Source of the DNA: Fragilaria crotonensis
Lineage: Eukaryota; Bacillariophyta; Fragilariophyceae; Fragilariales; Fragilariaceae
Direction: 5' to 3'
DNA: 64,000 bases
Assembly (NCBI GenBank): GCA_022925895.1
Contig: JAKSYS010000229.1
Span: 1 to 64,000, forward strand
This document shows, one piece after another, positions 59,645 to 64,000 of the stretch. The notes below the pieces were generated by a model. That model worked only from the letters and a program-made list of their open reading frames with translations, searched no databases and had not been told where the DNA came from. The translations under genes and the position numbers were made by a program. Within the stretch, counting starts at the first letter, position 1. Each line of letters opens with the position of its first letter.

Positions 59645-60160
59645 TTAAGAGGGGTTGTTTCCCACTCCACCCATCATGCCCTTCGGAGCAGGAGCAGGCA
59701 GAGGCTGCTTGAGATCCCGTCCACCCATCGTGCCCTTTGATGGCCCAGGAACCTTTGGCGCCTTGAGAGCCCGTCCACCCATCATAGTGACCTTTGATGG
59801 TCCAGGAATTTTGGGCTCCCCCTTGGTGAGGGTCCGTCCTCCCATCATAGTGCCCTTTGGTGGTCCAGGAATTTTGGGCTCCCCCTTGGTCAGGGCACGT
59901 CCTCGCATCATAGTGCCCTTTGATGGTCGAGGAATTTTGGGCTCCCCCTTGGTGAGAGCCCGTCCACCCATCATAGTGCCCTTAGGTGGTCCAGAAATTT
60001 TGGGCTCCCCCTTGGTCAGGGCACGTCCTCGCATCATAGTTCCCTTTGATGGTCCAGGAATTTTGGGCTCCCCCTTGGTGAGGGTCCGGACTTGATCATC
60101 GGCGGCGACGGCACCTTGAGTGAAAATGCCGAGGATGGCGAAGAAAAGGCTGAGCTTCAT
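59645..60160 (-). CDS. Secreted repeat precursor, 21-residue units with RxL at each junction
   Basis: 171 residues from ATG 60160 (an earlier in-frame GTG-type start was ignored). A signal peptide (MKLSLFFAILGIFTQGAVAA) is followed by about six tandem units of ~21 residues, consensus L-TKGEPKIPGPSKGTMMGGR-A, and a shorter Pro-rich end (LPAPAPKGMMGG). Every junction reads R-T/A/D-L: seven RxL sites. In diatom silaffin and cingulin precursors, RxL marks proteolytic processing during silica biomineralisation. The units are Lys/Pro/Gly/Met-rich, with Lys spaced 4-6 residues apart, and lack Cys. The 63-bp DNA repeats are highly similar, so the array is young or homogenised. Secretion is clear; a silica or wall peptide role is inferred. 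A generic structural repeat protein is the alternative. Confidence 0.8.
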   Translation of the reverse strand: MKLSLFFAILGIFTQGAVAADDQVRTLTKGEPKIPGPSKGTMMRGRALTKGEPKISGPPKGTMMGGRALTKGEPKIPRPSKGTMMRGRALTKGEPKIPGPPKGTMMGGRTLTKGEPKIPGPSKVTMMGGRALKAPKVPGPSKGTMGGRDLKQPLPAPAPKGMMGGVGNNPS

Positions 60161-62146
60161 GGTACAGACGACGATAATCACTGATTTCCGGAAATTGTGA
60201 TTTATGAGTCTGGCACACGGCGTTGACAGTGTCTTGTCAGTGTTATGACTTGGTGACCCTTCGTAGAGAAAAAACCCTCGAATAACGAATTTGCAGCGAG
60301 CGTAAAGCGGTTCCGCATGCGGCTTAAATCTTGGAAATCGAAGTACTCAGGTACACTTGATATCTAATAGAATTATGTGCAGTACATGTACACCATCCCA
60401 TTTCGGAGAATTACAGAGCATAAAAAAAAGTGTCCACTGATTCTATCTACGCTTGTGTATAAACAATTCGCAACACCCGACATATTTTCCTAAGACTCGG
60501 TGGTTAAATGCCTTTCCACTTATAGCAACGCAGCCACAAGGGTTGCATCAAAGGTCAGTGGACATCTGGGAGGGTCGTCACATTTCCGAAGGATTTCAAA
60601 GTTGTCAGAAAGTTCTGTCGAATTAACGTCTTCTGTATGCCTGGCTTGACGAAAGGTATTCACTCGGGTCATCGTTCGCGTGTGAGCCAATATGAATTTC
60701 AGTAGCGAATCCCGAATGCACGCATACATTGTGGACACAATTTTATAGGAGTCATTTACACCTATCTATGTAATATATACAGTAGGCATTTTTGGATGGG
60801 TACTGGGTATGTTTTCAGGGCTACCCTGTACTACGAGTACTTGTTTGCAGCCAGCAATTGAGTTCTGATCTGATATCGGATCCACTGGACCGGTACAGTA
60901 GTAGGATGTAGTAAGTAATGTAATGTTCAGTAGTGGTTGATACAGAACAAAACCTCAGTTCTTGAATGTGTGAACCTAATGATTTGTGACATCTAATGGA
61001 GATCAATCCAAGGTTTGAAATATGAAGGCTTACATTTTCAAACTAAATCAATATCAGCCAGTACTAGCTAGAGTATAGAGTCCAACGATTGCTTTAGTAG
61101 GTAGAATCTAAACACGAACAAGAACAAACGGACACCGGACTTGTTACTAACAAGTCCAGTGCAGAGAAGCATGCTGGTGGCTGTTCATTACTCATGGTGT
61201 GGTTGGCTGGCTCAACTTAATGACACATGCTGGATCTGCCATCAATGATTGCCATTGCCATTCTATCTACTGACGGCGCGCCCTCTGCTGTCCAGCATGG
61301 TCACTTTTCATGCCGCCATTGTCATCCTTCTCAGCATCCAAATCAATCCATTGTTCCTGTTGACAAAGTGTCACCAGCATTATAAACTTCTAACAGGGTG
61401 GCAGATCAATACAGGAACTATGTTTGAAGGTGTCTGAAATCAATGATAGCTACCCGCCATACATTTAACTCATAGCAATATGCATTGCTCCACTGTTTGC
61501 TGGATACCTTCAAGGACCAAGAAGTGAACTTCAATGGTTAGTAGCACTACTACTTTATTAGTAGTCAGCATGATCAGAACTGTATAACAATTATTGCACC
61601 AATATTGATGCTGGCTTCTCGGTAGACGTCTATATTTTTTGGATTGCTAACTAATTCAATAATTGCTTTCACATCTTCGATATTGTCTCCATCTCTGACT
61701 CCCACACCGGATATTCATACTTACATCTTACATCGGGTACCAGTATCGGGTGTTATATGTTATATACATAGAGAGGAGTGAATGTCTCTCAAGTCTGACT
61801 TAAAAAATTCCCTTACATACGGGTACACGGTAGACTCCATACAAACGAAAAAAGACTACCCGGTAGGGAGAGAGTAGCTGTCCGGCTCGCATGCTTTATT
61901 TTCGCACGCCCACCGGCCGTCAAATCGTAATCGAAGTCGAACGTCTAACGAGATATTAACTGTTTTATTCACTCTCTAAAACGTCACGTTGTAGCGATAA
62001 GCAAGACCCGAACGGTATCAAGCCGTTCCATCGATTTATCACTTGTCCTGATTTAAGTATGCTCGTGAGGACGTTCCTCGGCACCTCCGATTCGAACACT
62101 CATCTTTAAGCGTATATGTGTTATCATCATACAACCTAGGAATGCA
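60161..62146. other. Gene-free stretch, 2 kb
   Basis: No supported gene. GTAC-rich at 60780-60910. The stretch 61240-61440 looks like decayed repeat text. It presumably includes divergent promoters for the RxL-repeat and PQQ-FAS1 genes. Confidence 0.45.
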
Positions 62147-64000
62147 ATGCAGTTTGCGGTCGCTATTGTAGCTTTGGCAGCCCAGGCAGCGGCGCAGACA
62201 GCCTTCCTAGCATCCCCCGTCCTACTTTGGACCGGCAACATTTCTCCAGTTAAGGAAGGAAATGAGTGTGCCTTAGCACCTGCGAACCCACTGCTCCTCT
62301 GCACAAGCGCCGAGGGACTCGTCAGTGCGTTGCCGACAACCACCACTAGTGGTGCCGCCGTTGCCACGTGGGTATACCCGACTGATGGCAGTGTATCGTC
62401 GAGCACCAGTGGAATCACTTTCAGCTCCGATGGCTCGTCGTTTGTTTACAGCACGACCGCTTCCGACACCACTGGTAGTCTTATTTGGTACGTTCAGGTC
62501 GACAATGACACTTGCTGCGTTACACATGTTCGCATTCTTCTAACCTTTCAACGCCCCCCTTCAGTCATGTTCACCACGTTTCAGTACCTGATGGGACTTC
62601 TAAGTGGTTGTCAGAATCGCTTATTGGAGCCTGCTCTGGAACTCCCCTTCTCTCGGGCAACGACGCATACGTCTTCCTGACTCACAACGGGAATGCTTCC
62701 GGTACTTTCAGTGTGCTCAGCGCTAGTGACGGGACAATCGTCTACCAAGAATCTGATCCAGTCCAGTTCCTGAGTCCTCCAGGAATCTACTTCTCTCCAC
62801 TGCAGGGCAACTACGCTGAGGGGATCGGCAACAACAACGACATCGTCGTCTTTGGGAACAGACCCAAACCCACTGACGATGGCGTCCCTGATCTAAATTC
62901 AATCTACGCCTTCCAATTTCCAATTGGATTCGTTGCCGGAAGTAATGTTACGTCGACACTTGGCCTTGTCAACCTTTACAACAAGACGGATTTTCAAGCC
63001 ACGACAGCGCCCCTTATTACGAACAGTGGAAAATCCATGTTCTGGGGTGTGTCCCGAAGCTACGTGGTTGGTTGGATCGATGGTACATTCGATCGCGATC
63101 CTGGCGGTGCAAGCATCGGCTTCGGGCGTGGAGATCCTCCATCGCTACCCATTTTGGCAGATTTGGCCATTGGAGCTAACTCGGCTACTCCTACGATCTA
63201 CACCGGAAATGCTGGCCCTGGCTTTGCAGCTATCTCTACTGCAGGTGATCTGGAGCTTTTGTGGAATTACACCACTGTGTCTCCAGTCTATACCCAGGCA
63301 AAGGTTGCCGGTGCCACGGCAGACGAAGTGGTCTTCTTCATCGAAGACGCAGGCGTTGCGTACGCTCTGGACGCCGCTTCAGGAGACTTGCTTTGGGAAA
63401 ACGCCACCAGTGGCTCGGTCCGTGGCAACTTCGCGCTGAACGCCGCTAGTGACACCATTTACTTCGCTGATACCAGCGGAATTGTTTCTGCCTGGCAGGT
63501 TGCGGAGCTCGGAGCTCCGACAAGCTTCGCTCCAATCGCGTCGCCTCAATTGTCTGGTCCAACCCTCAGCGCAACTTTGTCACCTGCTGCCTCGCCCTCC
63601 GCCACTGGCTCCTCTGCTCCAGCTGCCGTCCCAACCGTGGCAGGCAACTTTACTTACGATGTAATTCTTGCCAATCCCAATGTCACTATCCTTCCGACAC
63701 TGATCAGCATTCTCAATCTTACTTCGGCGTTGTCAACTGCGACATCGACGCTCACGGTTTTTCGCACCATATGATTCGGCCTTCACAACAGCCTTCAACC
63801 AGTCTTACATCGACCTTCTCACGGATGATCCACTGTGGGTCCATCATCTGAGCTGTCTCGTCTCTGCACATGCCATCCCAAAGTTCACTGACACCACCGA
63901 TTTGTGGACTGACGGCGAAAACGTCACTAATCTCAATAAGGAGCCTGTCACGCTTGGTACCAATCCTCCTAGCGTGAATGGAATCACCATTGATTCTAAG
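62147..64000 (+). CDS. Secreted PQQ-type beta-propeller protein with fasciclin domain (3' end off window)
   Basis: ATG 62147. A signal peptide (QFAVAIVALAAQAAAQ) starts exon 1 (62147-62487); the intron at 62488-62564 (GTACGT...CTTCAG) keeps phase. The propeller part has PQQ-like blades: FSVLSASDGTIVYQ, AISTAGDLELLW, FFIEDAGVAYALDAASGDLLWE, and TIYFADTSGIVSAW. A Ser/Pro/Ala linker (63530-63640) leads to a FAS1 domain: TYDVILANPNVTILPTLISIL, then, after a frame change at the T run 63758-63762, APYDSAFTTAF and LLTDDPLWVHHL up to the window edge. FAS1 domains mediate extracellular adhesion. Many N-x-S/T sites fit a glycosylated wall or mucilage protein. An adhesive role is inferred. Confidence 0.75.

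Noticed and set aside
59655-60095. Long plus-strand open frame rich in Arg/Pro/Gly
   Set aside because: It is the antisense of the RxL-repeat gene; the repeat keeps all frames open. The minus frame has the signal peptide.

Overview
The window looks like nuclear DNA of a diatom, probably a raphid pennate. The genes are eukaryotic, with short GT-AG introns of 60-200 bp. A chlorophyll-pathway enzyme (chlM) carries a signal peptide ending in the ASA-FVP cleavage motif typical of diatom plastid precursors. Other typical content is an HSF gene, a SHAQKYF-class MYB gene, a secreted protein with an S/P/T-rich tail, and large transposon-derived genes. The species assignment is inference.

Layout. 1-8.6 kb is host DNA: an HAT/TPR-repeat plastid RNA factor (HCF107/Mbb1-like), ALG3, a myristoylated CaMK-like kinase and an HSF. 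8.6-25.7 kb is accessory DNA: a retroelement relic (~10.1-11.1 kb); a two-gene DNA transposon (11.6-19.5 kb) with a 948-residue CACTA/Plavaka-like transposase convergent with a very large gene encoding GNAT, Ulp1-like and papain-like modules; a broken transposon-associated gene of unknown function (21.7-23.1 kb); and a 358-bp hAT-type MITE with an 8-bp target duplication. 25.7-32.3 kb is a tandem duplication of a gene for an EF-hand, multi-pass membrane protein. 32.3-37 kb is gene-poor. 37-64 kb is host DNA again: a secreted two-repeat Cys-containing protein, two BTB genes flanking chlM, two small or unknown proteins, gamma-tubulin complex protein 3, an acidic coiled-coil protein, a MYB factor, a parvulin-MiaB fusion, a secreted 21-residue-repeat protein with RxL at every junction, and a secreted PQQ-propeller plus fasciclin protein cut by the right edge.

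Common threads. Plastid or secretory signals recur (chlM, parvulin-MiaB, HAT protein, RxL-repeat protein, PQQ-FAS1). The gene order shows no operon-like logic, as expected for a nuclear genome. Many otherwise well-conserved genes carry one-base frame changes at homopolymer runs (for example GCP3, MYB, a BTB gene and the FAS1 start). I read this mainly as uncorrected long-read assembly error rather than mass pseudogenisation, so frame breaks below are provisional.

The most unusual items are the transposon-borne GNAT/Ulp1/papain-like protein with tandem SUMO-interaction-like motifs, the RxL-repeat precursor, and the parvulin-MiaB fusion.
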